A stretch of DNA of 64,000 nucleotides from assembly GCF_028502605.1 (NCBI RefSeq), contig NC_079236.1, forward strand, positions 4,092,001-4,156,000, written 5' to 3'. The translations under genes were made by a program, and so were the position numbers. Shown here piece by piece: positions 35,288 through 46,353 of the stretch; position 1 is the stretch's first letter; each line of letters begins with the position of its first letter. The DNA comes from Trichoderma breve (lineage: Eukaryota > Ascomycota > Sordariomycetes > Hypocreales > Hypocreaceae). Under the pieces are notes generated by a model. The model had not been told where the DNA came from, did no database searches, and worked only from the letters and a program-made list of their open reading frames with translations.

Positions 35288-37189
35288 TTATGCTATATCG
35301 AGAAGTTTAAAATAAAGATCTAAAGGTTCGAGTAAGCAAATGATAACCAAACAATAAAAGGAGCCCATACCTCCAATAGCCCATTGACGACTCAATAGTT
35401 TCATCGCCCCCCTGACATCTTCTATGCATGCCTCATACAATAAAGAGTCATTATCCTTCTGGAAGCCGTTGCAAGCAACTATGCAACGATACATCCAGTC
35501 CAAAACAAGAGGGGACGGGTAGCGCGGGGCAGATGGCCAGCAGTCCCGAATTCGATGGGCGACGGGAAGAACCACTTGCGAGTTTGTTTCAATTGCTATA
35601 TTGTAACTTTTCCTATTAGCCTCCACGGGACTCTCAGCCAAAGTGTCAGATGATCCCGCTAAAGATTCGGAATGTAGGGTTAACAGCGCACTGTACATCC
35701 GGATTAGCATCAAGGATGATGAAAAGAGCAAGAGGCGGAAGAAGAAGAGGCGAAAGAGGAAGAAGAAAGCTAAACTGGCATGTGATCAGAGGGAACATAA
35801 CATACCTCCCCAATAACGCCATGGGAGAACAAAATGCCGTATCCGCGTCCGCCATCTCCTCATCCACCGTTAGTGACAAGAGTGAGCGGATGGCGCGATC
35901 CAGTGCCTCCCTTTCTTCTGATAAAAAAGCTTCGTCCGTCGTAGGATCGCGTATATGCCGAAGAACCCGACCGAGCAAGTGGGTTGCTTGAGCCAGTCTT
36001 GCGAATTTTCCCATCTTAACCTCAACAGGCGTCGAGAGCCTATGGGGAGGCGCGTTTATCCGTGTCTATTTTACAGCAGTAAGCATTTATTGTCCTCTTT
36101 ACTAGTGTTTGTAAAGTACAGCTCCAGAATTAGTACGCACCCCTTGATTCCAGTCATCGTCTGCCATAGGTAAGTATTGGAGCTGTATTGGGTCTGGGGT
36201 ACATAACGCTCTCCTAGGACAGCCAATGTTGATGTATCTTAATAATTCCATTTATCAGCCGACGACGTATGTGTCAGATAATGTCGGGAAAACTTTGTAC
36301 CTGTCAAGTATGAGCACAGCCCACCAGGCCCGATGCTTTTCTTCCATCACAGCCCAATCGGATGCATTGTGGTTCCAGTTGAGTATTTCTCTATCCAGGT
36401 CTAGGGCCACTGCATATCTGGCACAATTGCCGATCGTGAGATATGCAGCAGGGTAAATACCGTTGCCGATTTCATAGAGGGCGGTTAATAATAGAGCCTG
36501 TAGTACCGTAATATTTAAAACACCAGCTTGCTCTAGCTGCACAAATGCCTGCCTGATCGATATATATACTGTGTCCAAGGCTTGTAATCCATTAGATGAT
36601 CGAGATCCTAGAAGCTGCATGCACATGGCAAGGAGAGAGATCTCAACGTCTGCTTCAATGGTACCATGTAAGAAGCTTCCGTAAAATTTGTTCCGGTTGA
36701 TAATGGGAAACCATAAATGCACCGAAGAGAAATACTTATTTGCAATTTGTCGAATTTCGTCGGTGCTGGTCCAATCATTTAGTGCAACAGACGATGGTGG
36801 TAGATGCCCCCTTTCTATGCTCATATGGCAGTCGTTGAATACTCGGCGATCAAAAAAGTATGTCCCAGGAAATCGATTTATGGGAATGTCCAGCAGGATG
36901 CCCGGTGATAACTGAGCCTCTTTGGGTGAAGCAGGCATCGACCCGGGAGGATATTCACAAGGTCGATGAGTCCTGGTAAGAAAAGTTGTCAGCTACAACT
37001 GAATCCAAATGTAACCGACGAATCTCAGACAAGATGGCGCAAGCAATCGTATTTTTCTCACCTAGTGCACAATGAGCATTCGGGTAGCTCTCTGTCACAG
37101 CGCCTCTTGAGGCGTTTGCACTGTTGGCACGGGCGCATCGCAGGTCGAATGCGTCTTGCGGTATGGGAACCTAAGCTCTGCACCTCCAT
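35288..37189 (-). CDS. Zn2Cys6 transcription factor
   Basis: Six exons: 37189-37062, 36972-36301, 36213-36141, 36065-35806, 35690-35371 and 35319-35288; 494 aa. The zinc cluster RPCQQCKRLKRRCDRELPECSLCTRTHRPCEYP (six cysteines, Gal4-like spacing) crosses the first intron. The second exon holds the middle homology region (YFSSVHLWFPIINRNKF, RAWWAVLILDR). ATG at 37189 is chosen because the frame further upstream begins with GTG. The last intron (51 nt) is in frame and stop-free, so a retained-intron form would be 17 residues longer. It diverges from an MFS transporter (37751), with an array of five directly repeated CGG words 74-114 bp before its ATG. It likely controls the neighbouring transporter and perhaps the tautomerase (inference). 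Confidence 0.85.
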
Positions 37190-37750
37190 GTTCTTCTGAT
37201 ACACCGCTATTTGGAATCTGTTACTACTTCGTCGAGAAGAGATGGCACTGTTGTGGAAGAAGCGGCTGAACACGGAAAGTGCGGCGACTGCGGATGAGAG
37301 CGGTAGATATATTTCCCCGCGGCAGATATATTCCCCTATTTCCCCAGGTTCTACTTATTTATAAGATTATGGAGAAAATATGGGGTTGTGTGGGGTTTTG
37401 GGGTAAGAAAAAATGCCTGGTTTGCGGAGCATACGAGTAAGGTTCACTTGCTACCAATCTTCTAAACTACATCTGCCATAGTGTGGTACTCCAACTGATG
37501 AACATGGTGATTAGCGATCAGTCTATTGAGAAAGTCTATGGCCTACAACAGTAGCGTGCATTTAGCAGCGGCTGCAGTTAGTACCGAGTTTCCCCAGAAT
37601 TTTGACAGTTCGTATAGCCCCAGGAAACATCAGATCCAGTGACTGATATAACATGGTCGGCGGACCTCTTATATCTCGATTCGGCATCTTCTCTGTCATG
37701 CTGCCTCGAGTTCATCCATCATCAATTACAAGTTTCTCTAAACCATTACA
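37190..37750. promoter_or_regulatory. divergent promoter of regulator and MFS transporter
   Basis: Non-coding. Carries the CGG array (listed separately) and a direct repeat of AGATATATTCCCC-like sequence at about 37305-37338. Confidence 0.55.
37263..37303 (+). repeat. array of five directly repeated CGG half-sites
   Basis: CGG starts at 37263, 37273, 37282, 37291 and 37301, so spacers are 7, 6, 6 and 7 nt. Direct CGG-N6-CGG is the arrangement bound by Hap1-type Zn2Cys6 dimers. A second array with the same N6 spacing is at 40023-40079. Confidence 0.65.
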
Positions 37751-39382
37751 ATGACAGCCACAATTGCTACGTTTCTAGGATGCAAAGGACGAGCACTCCG
37801 CTTCCTTCAGATCTTGCTCGTTGTTGCACCCGCCTTTATATGCTATGGCTTCGGACAAAATAGTGTTGGAAACCTTCTCACGATCGACAGCTGGACAGAG
37901 ACGTTTCCGCGAATCGACACAATTCATGTGACAGGTGCCCAAAAGTCCAACAACACAACGGTCCAGGGAGCCGTCGTCGCTTTATTCACAGCAGGCGGCA
38001 TGCTAGGCGCCCTCAGCTGTTCGTATATAGGGGATAAACTCGGGCGACGGAGCACCATCTTCCTTGGTGCTGTCCTGGTTACCATCGGACAGATCCTCGA
38101 GGCTTCAGCTTTTGGGCTACCACAATTTATTGTTGGACGACTCTTGCTTGGCCTAGGCGCCGGTATGCTCAGTGCCACGGTACCAGTGTGGCAGTCAGAA
38201 TGTGCCCTGCCTCGAAGCCGCGGCCGACACGTTGTACTTGTTGGCCTCTTTATCAGTTTCGGCTATGTTTTGGCCTCGTGGGTGAGCCTAGGGTTCTTCC
38301 AGATCAAGAATAGCTCTGTGGCATGGCGGGTGCCTCTTGCAATTCCGAATATTTTGTCCATCACCATCATGTCAACCATTTACTTCATGCCAGAGTCTCC
38401 CCGCTGGCTAATGAAGCATGGTCGTGTCGAGGAAGCCCGCCATGCTCTTTCTGCTTTACGAGACAGTTCCAGTGATTCTGCCGAAGTCAACGCAGAAATC
38501 GGACTCATCGAAGGCGTACTAGAGACTGCTCAGGCTAGCATCACGTGGAACATTTTACGAAAAGGCGGGGACAAGATTGCATATCGACTCATGCTCTGTC
38601 TCCTCATTCAATTCTGGCAAGAACTGAGTGGCGGTGCCCTTGTAGCCATCTACGGCACAATAATCTTCCAGCAGAATCTCCGACTCGACAGTCAGTTGTC
38701 CCGGATTCTCTCCGGCGCTGCTGTCACTTGGAAGTTTTTGTCAGGGTTTGTCGCGTTTGCAACAGTTGACCGCCTTGGCCGTCGTCGTCTCTTCATGATT
38801 AGTGGCACTGGCATTGGTCTCTGTATGATGGCACTGGCTATTAGCACATCGTACCCGAAGGACAATCACCCGGCTTCGGTGGCTTCAGTCTTCTTTCTCT
38901 TCTTATTCAATTTTTTCGTCCCGCTGGGCTTTCTCGGCGTCAACTATTTATACTGCTCTGAAGTATCGCCAATTCGGTTTCGCACCCCTATGGTCGCAAT
39001 CTCGACGGCTAATCACTGGATGTGGTACGTGTCACTCCTGGCAATTCCTGTTAATTCTCGTTCATACGTGCTTACACTTACTAGGGCATATGTTATTACC
39101 ATGGTGACACCTGTGGCCCTTGATACCATTGGTTACAAATACTACATCATGTTTTGTCTCGTGTCCGCTACGATTCCTCCAACGGTATATTTCATCTTTC
39201 CAGAAACAATGGGACACAATTTGGAAGATATTGAACGCATCTTCCAAGAGGCCGATAATCCCCGCCAAACCGTTGCTCTCGCCCGACAATTGAAGCACAC
39301 TACCCACGGCTTAGAGATCCTATCCAAAAACAATGGAGCTATGGCGGAAACCGTGGAGAATATAGAAGACCCTGAAAAGTAG
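37751..39382 (+). CDS. MFS sugar porter
   Basis: Two exons, 37751-39024 and 39085-39382; 523 aa. The intron is 60 nt, in frame and stop-free; removing it restores the usual helix NHWMWAYVITMVTP. Sugar-porter signatures are present: D-x-L-G-R-R after helix 2, GRLLLGLGAG, PESPRWL before the central loop, VDRLGRR after helix 8, and PET near the end, with twelve predicted helices and a plasma-membrane location. The substrate is not readable: sugars, but also quinate or other polar compounds in this family. It is divergent from and probably controlled by the Zn2Cys6 gene at 35288-37189. Confidence 0.88.
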   Translation: MTATIATFLGCKGRALRFLQILLVVAPAFICYGFGQNSVGNLLTIDSWTETFPRIDTIHVTGAQKSNNTTVQGAVVALFTAGGMLGALSCSYIGDKLGRRSTIFLGAVLVTIGQILEASAFGLPQFIVGRLLLGLGAGMLSATVPVWQSECALPRSRGRHVVLVGLFISFGYVLASWVSLGFFQIKNSSVAWRVPLAIPNILSITIMSTIYFMPESPRWLMKHGRVEEARHALSALRDSSSDSAEVNAEIGLIEGVLETAQASITWNILRKGGDKIAYRLMLCLLIQFWQELSGGALVAIYGTIIFQQNLRLDSQLSRILSGAAVTWKFLSGFVAFATVDRLGRRRLFMISGTGIGLCMMALAISTSYPKDNHPASVASVFFLFLFNFFVPLGFLGVNYLYCSEVSPIRFRTPMVAISTANHWMWYVSLLAIPVNSRSYVLTLTRAYVITMVTPVALDTIGYKYYIMFCLVSATIPPTVYFIFPETMGHNLEDIERIFQEADNPRQTVALARQLKHTTHGLEILSKNNGAMAETVENIEDPEK

Positions 39383-40022
39383 AGGAGAATGAATCGCAAT
39401 CTGAACATGACGAAAACATAGTATGTGATAGCGGTACGCGCAATTTCGATCATTGCTCTTAAACTGAGATTCCAACGGTCCCATTTTCGATCAAAGCTTC
39501 TATGGAATTTAATTATTGAAATTATTTTTGGTCATTATGTTTTGTTTGACTTTGGTGTATCATGTTCCCAGTTTGATAGAAAGCCGCCAGTGCCAATACC
39601 AGCGCTATATAGGGCTACGCCTGAAGATCAACAGCAAAGTAGATCAACGTGAATAAGCAGTAAATTCAGGTTGGCATACGGAGTATATTTCTCTGATAGC
39701 AGTCTTTACATGTGCATTTATCTTTTTATCGCCGTACTATAAAGTAAAGCTACGATCATAATAATATACTAGTTACAGTATGACCAATTTGAGTTAAGTA
39801 TTAATGAACAATCACGAATGTAAAGGAATAATTAATTAAACTGATATCAATAGTGTAATTAAACTACATGTTTATGCTATATGTATTTCCTAATTTCTGA
39901 AAGTCGTGGCATATGTTTTAGAAAATGTTTTCGTAAACTGCAAATAACTATTACACAACCAATTATTGTACTAAACTCACGAGGAGGGGATCTGATACTA
40001 GGGTAGGCTTAGTGGCCAAGCG

Positions 40023-40079
40023 CGGAAGACGCGGAAAGCACATTGAAATGCGGGAAATGCGGAAATCGCGGCGATGCGG
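40023..40079 (+). repeat. array of directly repeated CGG half-sites
   Basis: CGG starts at 40023, 40032, 40051, 40060, 40069 and 40077; spacers are 6, 16, 6, 6 and 5 nt. Spacers resemble (G/A)AANNG (AAGACG, GAAATG, AAATCG), close to the AAAGTG spacer of the array at 37273. It lies 286 bp before the tautomerase ATG. Confidence 0.65.
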
Positions 40080-40227
40080 TAACTCGACCGCCATTAGCCC
40101 ATTTTACATGAATCGCACTAGAACTTCACTAAGATCTTCTCCTCTTGCTCCGATCCTGATCCGAGGTGTTAAGCGGCTTGAGAACCCGGAGAAAAAGAGT
40201 GGGCCATTCACCGGGCATGTTGGTGTG

Positions 40228-40237
40228 TTTATATAAG
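40228..40237 (+). promoter_or_regulatory. TATA-like box of the tautomerase gene
   Basis: TTTATATAAG, about 130 bp before the ATG at 40365. Confidence 0.45.
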
Positions 40238-40364
40238 TCATGTAAGCGCATCACTGTAGTCGATTTCAAGCTCAGAGATTTGGATTTGTCCATTACACAA
40301 AAAGCAGTTTCAGAAATTACATGACAAAAATCCGTCCAGCACAATAGCAGTCAGAGAAGCCACC

Positions 40365-40909
40365 ATGCCGCTGTACGATGTCGAATACGTTACCCCCTTA
40401 ACTCCTCGACAGCAGGAGCTCCTCGCCAATGCCTTTACTACCGTACATTCGAAACGGTTCAACACTCCGCGGTATTTCATCAACGTTCGCTATACGGATG
40501 TCGGTGACCAAGTCGTCTTTCGGGGAGGCATCCGCAGAAAGTATAACCGCCTCATCCTCCGCACCCGAGCTGGCAGCAACCGTTCTAGTGAGGAGTACCT
40601 AGAGCACTGCAAAGACCTTGTAGGCGAATGGGAGAAGATTGTCGGCAAAGATGGCGAAATGGGTCTTCGAACAGTGTGGGTCAATGGGACTTTGACCCAA
40701 GCTCTGGAAGCTGGAATTGGAAGACCAAAGGTATATACGATCTAAAGTGATATTGCGAAAAAAATAATACTGACAACTTGCTCTGATAGACTGGAGAAGA
40801 AGATAAATGGATAGAAGAGAACATGGCTCTATTCAAAGAGCTAGCTGCATCAGGGGATGAAGACTTTATAGAGTTAATGAAAGAGCTTGAAGTACGAGGG
40901 AAGCTTTAG
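40365..40909 (+). CDS. tautomerase-superfamily protein (cis-CaaD-like, Pro1)
   Basis: Two exons, 40365-40730 and 40790-40909, intron 59 nt; 161 aa. The second residue is proline, which becomes the N-terminal catalytic base after Met removal. H28 and the Arg cluster around R68/R73 occupy positions comparable to the His and Arg residues of cis-3-chloroacrylic acid dehalogenase-type enzymes. This is the fungal putative oxalocrotonate tautomerase group, larger than the 62-residue 4-OT. It probably tautomerises or hydrates an unsaturated acid. The start context CCACCATGC is good. A CGG array upstream matches the one at the regulator/transporter promoter. Confidence 0.82.
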
Positions 40910-41151
40910 AAAATGCAGATGGCTGGAACTCAATTTGTCACAAAAGAGCATCTGGAGTCTAATTTATCTGGTTATCACCGAGAATATTTGATAAGTCTTT
41001 GTTAGTTCAATTTAAAACCTTACCCGCGTTTCTGGCCCCGCATTGAAACTCGACATATTGCAAACCCCAGCACTTCCAAGATTAAGCACATTGTCGACAC
41101 TATCCAATTTTGACGGCTATTAGTTTCCCCCCGCCTACCACAGAGGCGGAA

Positions 41152-43612
41152 TTAATGGTTAAAAACACTAAAAGTAGTAAATAAATCGGTTTGGTCAAAA
41201 GGGTCAATCCATCCTGTATGCCAGTTGTCTGAACTGTTGGTGCGGCTCTGGTGATAGGTCTTGCTGTGAGTTGCATTGGCTGTAGTAAAGCTAAAGGTAG
41301 GTAACTCCATCTCGAGATCGAGATTAGCAAGGTGATGTTCAAGAATAGCAGCATAATATGCAGCTAAGTGCGCATCGTCGACTGCTGAGATCTTGAGCGC
41401 TTGGACGCTCTGTTCGAGGATTTGAGATAGGTCGATTGAGGTGTTCCCTTCACACGATATAATTTGTCGAAGGCCCAATATTTTTGCTTTAAGTAAGAAG
41501 ACACAAGCAGTGATAAAACGATGGAATGTACGAGCCGGGTGAAACTTCAACATGTTGTTATGCGCTAGTTGGATTCCTCTTCTAAGGATTTGATATGCGT
41601 CGTGAATAACATCTTCAATGAACGGGTATTCAAGTTGCTCTTCTATGACCATTGTTTGCATTCGCGTATTTGTAGGAGAGTCCGATAAGCTGCCGCACTC
41701 CCTAGACGAAATCTGCATTGCTACAGCATGTATAGCCGGTGAAATGGTATACATTCTCACATAATGGTATTCAACAAAGAGCAAGTCCTGCGGTGAGCTC
41801 TCTGTTGTCTCAGCACCAGGCTCATCAGGAATTTGGCCAAGGTACTTGCGTCGCCATTGACTCAAAATAGGTTTGAAGTGTTCTATCAGCTCGATATGGT
41901 TTCCCGCTAACAGCAATTCTCGCATATTTGATGCAGACGACATCATTGAAGCATGTACGGTTTTGGTAATCCTGAGTAGTTCGATCCAGGCTTCTATCGT
42001 TTGAGTGGAGGGTCCCGTTGCTCGACTGAGGATGGACTGGCTGAATGGTAGCGGCAGTAACGAATGGAATCCAAGTCTCGCTGCGAGCAGAGTTATGTAG
42101 ATGAATAACAAGTCGCACACCTTTGTACGCCGCGCTTCTCCCACTGCATCCGTTTCAACTGCCACCCTCTCTTCTTGCTGGCTCCTGAAAACACCCAATT
42201 CGTGAGCCAGCATATGAGCCGAACCCAAGATCATCCAAGACATGCGATCAAATTGCCTACAGGGCTCGATAAAACCTTCAAGCCAATTGGGTGATTTTGT
42301 ATGCAGCGAATCATCTGTTATTGAAGGTTCACCATCCCACTCATCATGCGAGTCCATAAACTGCATTGCTTGTGGATACCATTCTGTCAAGAGTAGCAAC
42401 GCTTCGATCGTGCCAAGAGATCGGAGTCGACAGTTAGAGGCTCTTCCTTGTCCCAGTGAGATCTGCTGCAAGAGTTGTTGAGTATGATGCCAAAGTCTGT
42501 CATGGATATAGTGTCCTTTAGAGATGGAAGCCGTTCCAGAGAGAGTGTGATATCGGGATGAGATCATCAAAATTGTCAAACAGAGAAAAGGCTCTTGTGA
42601 AACAAGTTGACTGTGATTTGCGTGATCGGCAAAGAAATTTGTTAAAATAGGAGATTTTGGAGATAGGTTTTCGAAAAACCTGTTCTAAACTCAGTATCTG
42701 AATATTGATGATGAATTGGGAAAGGGAAACTTACGCGTCGACGTAATATACTGCCTGTTCTGCAGAGAGCAAGCCCATCCTGACAAATTTGTACAAGGCC
42801 CATGGGGATGAGGAATCTATATTAGCGTTGAAGATCCTCCGAAGGCCTACAGATGAAGGATATCTGGGACTTTCAAGAGATATATGTGCCCCTTTTGCGG
42901 CGGCCTCGAACAATAAGTTCAGGGGATCGTTCCCCTTGCAGATGAGAGTGTTTATGACGATATTAGTCAAGCGATGGTCTGCTTGCCGCAAACCGGCCGT
43001 GGTTGGCAAAGCCTGGCTTTGGTGACTAGTCGAATCAAGCGGCGGATGCACCAGACCATCCTCGATATGAGAACATCTCAAGCCTTTGACAGTTGAGTCT
43101 TCTTGCATGAGACCGGATGAGGGTGATATCAGTTGGCTATATCGTGACATTTGTGAGACTGGAGAACGGGTACTGTTCGTGTGATGACCTTGTTCCGTTG
43201 GTTCTCCCGATTGAGTTTGCTCGACATTGGCATCATCTACGCGGTAAAGATCACAATTGGATCTACTATTTTCATCGCCATTGCTAATTGGTATATCAGG
43301 CTGGAGGTTTGCTGGTTCTCTAGATAAATCGCAGCCCGCTGCGTATGTGCCTGATGTTGCAGGAGAGGTGAGATGTGAATCTCTTACTCGATGTAGACTG
43401 GTATTGCGCTCTTCACGGAAGACGCATTCGCGGTTTGCACGACGGCATTGCGCACATGGAGGCCCAGAGAAGGCGTACAGGGATTGATCACCGCCACCCA
43501 AGTCGCAACGTGTCTTTCTCTTCCGACATGCTTCACAAGCCTTGTAACCCCTCTTATACTGTCGGGTCGGTGGGTGGCTTTGTTTGAGTGTTTTTGGCGC
43601 CGGAGGCATCAT
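41152..43612 (-). CDS. Zn2Cys6 transcription factor, Aro80-like
   Basis: Two exons, 43612-42735 and 42679-41152, intron 55 nt; 801 aa. The zinc cluster is of the extended-loop type: GYKACEACRKRKTRCDLG, then a long loop before PPCAQCRRANRECVF, as in yeast Aro80, which controls aromatic amino-acid catabolism. The middle region contains the helix set LRRIFNANIDSSSPWALYKFVRMGLLSAEQA followed by FFENLSPKSPIL, also typical of that group. It converges on the tautomerase, whose stop is 243 bp away. The target pathway cannot be proved; aromatic or nitrogen-source catabolism is the family expectation. Confidence 0.83.
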
Positions 43613-44334
43613 AGCTTAGTAGTTATAAAAGTATTGGGAAAAGGTAAATTCAGAAAATGTGGAGGGTTGTGTTCTGTAGTATTTAAGTAATGGCGCCTCT
43701 ATTACGGTAGCTGACATATAGCCGCATCATCCTCTAACTAGGAAAGCCCCCTGAGCAGTGGCTTAGTGTGGCATTATGCTGATTTTAGTACAAATGGCAA
43801 AACCGAAACGGAATTTTTTGAAGTTGGTAAACCTGTGTGGTCTATAATGTAAGATGAACTAAAAGGCATAAAACAGCGCTTGTGCATTGGAATACAGCGC
43901 GTTTAGTATAGATTGTTTCATTGTGAACGACACACTACGTACATGTATGCTAGTTGCATTTATCCACGCGTAGGCAATAGATTAGGCGCTCAGTATTGTG
44001 TTGTCTATTTTCTACTAATATATCCCCAGCTTCTTCTTGTACAAATGATGTTAATCACACATGATAGCATTAAAACGTTTTCTGTTACTATAAGTAATAT
44101 ACGACATTGTCAGTCCAATTGAGCGACCATTTATCTAGCTAGATCTAAAGCAGCCACGCCAACATTTGCAAAAGAGATTAGGTTCTGAAACTCAAAGGAA
44201 TTTATAAAACAACTGCGTATATATATTTCAAGACTCTCATTTAACCCCATCGTACTCTTCAAAATATCGGATACCAGAGTCAATGCTCCAAAGCTTGGCA
44301 GAAATGAGATGAATGTTGGGTTGCGCGATATTAC
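43613..44334. other. intergenic region
   Basis: AT-rich; no gene seen. Confidence 0.45.
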
Positions 44335-45781
44335 TTATACTGGTGGCGATCCCCATTCCTTTATCTGAGTTTCCATTTTCTCTTTTAGAGACGCCAACGA
44401 CAAGGGAACCAGCTTGCTGATGTTTAGTTTAGTTCTGAAGAGAGGGCTACCACTCCATTGCATTGCTTCGGTCGTAATAGACTCTGGATTGTCAATGGTG
44501 GAACAGATAAAAGATGCCCAACGTTTCTTGGAGTACTTCGAAGCTTCTACTTCTGGGATAAGAAGTGAAAAGTTGTGTGGCATGGCAGAGTACTGCTCTA
44601 AAACAACGGAGACGCCTTGAGATGCCATTCGTTGCGCCACAAACATTCCTTGATCTGCCAGGCATTCTTCTCCCACGCATATCCATGTGGGAGGTGCACC
44701 GCTCCAATCATGTGCGGTGACAGGGGACACCAGAGGATTCAAGAGAGCATTGTCATTTGCATATACATGATGTCGAGGTGGATTAGCAGGCCAAATTGCA
44801 CAAGGATCGAAAGTCGTAAAAGGCGGGCCTCGCGCGGGTATAATGTCGTATTGTAAGTTAGACTCGCTGTCCAGCGCGCGAGTTAGGTCATTATATGGGG
44901 ATAATATGGAAACCCCAGCAGGAACTGGCAAGTCTCTTTCTTGGCCATCCCAAGTCAGTCTACCCAACGCATTTTTGGACCCCCCTCTGGTGATCTCCAA
45001 GATAAGTTGAACCAGGGCAATGGCAAGGTTCCCCCCAGCGCTGTCACCGGCGAAGCATATGTCACTGGCTGCAACTGGAGCGTGCAGGCTGCCAGCGGGG
45101 GGATACAGAAGATATAGATATGCTGCCAGACCCTCAATCAATGCGGTTGGGAAGGGATACTGCGGCGAAAGTCGATATCGTACGGCGAGGCATCGCCCGC
45201 CAGTATCCCGGGCGAGCTCATAAGTAATTCGTCTTGGTTCTCGCCCCATTCTCCTGCGAAAGAATTTAGCACAGGACCAGAAATGGACAATGGTGAGAGT
45301 CATACCAAAACTGCCCGCCGTGAAAATACAGGATCGTAGTTTTATTTTTCACCTCATGCATCATTGTCGCATACAGCCTTTCGGGAGTGTCTGTGTCTGA
45401 GGCTGTTCCGTCAGGACTAGTACGATGACATATCCATTCCATAGACACCGAAGGTAGTCTTATGTCCGGAATACTTTCTTGACCATTGCTGAGATTTCTA
45501 ATTGCCTTGAATGCAATAGCAATGATATTTGTCTCAAATGTCAGAGTTAACTTTGTCGATACAAGATATATCCGCTCCTTTACATCCACATCTCGTAAAG
45601 AGTCTTGTTGGCAATCAATGAGTCTCCCAGGCTTCAAGTTACTTGTCGATGATCGCACAACAGCCAGAAACACCGCAGTCCTTAGGTCAAGAAGCGTAGC
45701 AGTTGGGGAGAGCCGCAAACAGTGGAGGATGGCTGCTTTAATCAGCACTATAACATACGCGAAACTCGAGTAGGCTGGCAT
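44335..45781 (-). CDS. alpha/beta hydrolase, HSL-type esterase/lipase
   Basis: Two exons, 45781-45306 and 45253-44335, intron 52 nt; 464 aa. The first 25 residues are hydrophobic (MPAYSSFAYVIVLIKAAILHCL), suggesting a membrane anchor or signal. The oxyanion-hole HGG motif is at the end of exon 1 (YFHGGQFW), the nucleophile Ser is in GDSAGG, and the charge-relay Asp (ECLADQG) and His (MPHNFSLL) follow in order, so the catalytic triad is complete. The family hydrolyses short-chain esters or acetyl groups. ATG at 45781 is preferred; upstream frame codons are non-ATG. A Baeyer-Villiger type monooxygenase lies 4-6 kb away. Confidence 0.85.
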
Positions 45782-45879
45782 TTTTGCTGCAGGTTTACCA
45801 CGAGTAATAGGCAATTCTAGACTTTGTTCAGAGAAATAAAAGGGATTAGTTTGGTTCTATATGGTTGGTACATTGGCAA

Positions 45880-46256
45880 CTAGCCGAAAGGTTCAGGAGA
45901 GCAGACCTCTACAATCTCCGTCGGATATCCACGGAGACCAGCGTGGTTAACTTCTAGAAATCTGGGGCCGACGGAGGTGCCTCCGCCGGGAAATATTCCT
46001 AGCATCATCAATTGACATGCGCTAAAACAATTTCGCCACAGCTGTCCGAAGCATACCTGATATACCACAAGAGATAATTGGATTCTGCAAGCGGCTAAGC
46101 ACAGAAACGTGGATCATTAAAAAAGTAAGTGCTTGAACTTACGTACGCTCCGTCGGGACCTACAATGCTTCGTCGCAGTTCCCCGGAAGAGCCATTACCC
46201 CACGGGGAATGTGGATAATGATCTGGGGCACCAAAGCTTTTTAAACCGATGCTCAT
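45880..46256 (-). CDS. 97-aa hypothetical protein
   Basis: Three exons: 46256-46143, 46094-46057 and 46021-45880; introns of 48 and 35 nt. The spliced frame is clean: MSIGLKSFGAPDHYPHSPWG, a LRRSIVGPDGAYPLAESNYLLWYIS middle, then LMMLGIFPGGGTSVGPRFLEV and a C-terminal EVCSPEPFG. The first donor (TAC/GTAAGT) is strong; the second intron is unusually short but has good borders. One hydrophobic stretch (YLLWYISACQLMMLGIF) could be a membrane helix. No family is recognised. It overlaps the promoter side of the MFS gene at 46354 on the other strand. Confidence 0.42.
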
Positions 46257-46353
46257 CGTTCCAGACCTTGTCTTGCCTCTCTTGAAATATATTCACTTCA
46301 AACCGAATACCTGCCTCTTCGTCATAAACTTGGTGAATAATTTCTTGTTTATC

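Larger units (their letters stand above)
39383..40364. other. intergenic region with CGG array upstream of the tautomerase
   Basis: No gene seen. AT-rich from 39700 to 39980, then an abrupt G-rich CGG array (40023-40079). Confidence 0.5.

Noticed and set aside
39025..39084. In-frame stop-free introns (also 35320-35370, 47845-47895, 50596-50658) as signs of regulated retention
   Set aside because: Their number is close to chance among about 50 short introns; each removal restores a family motif, so they are treated as ordinary introns.
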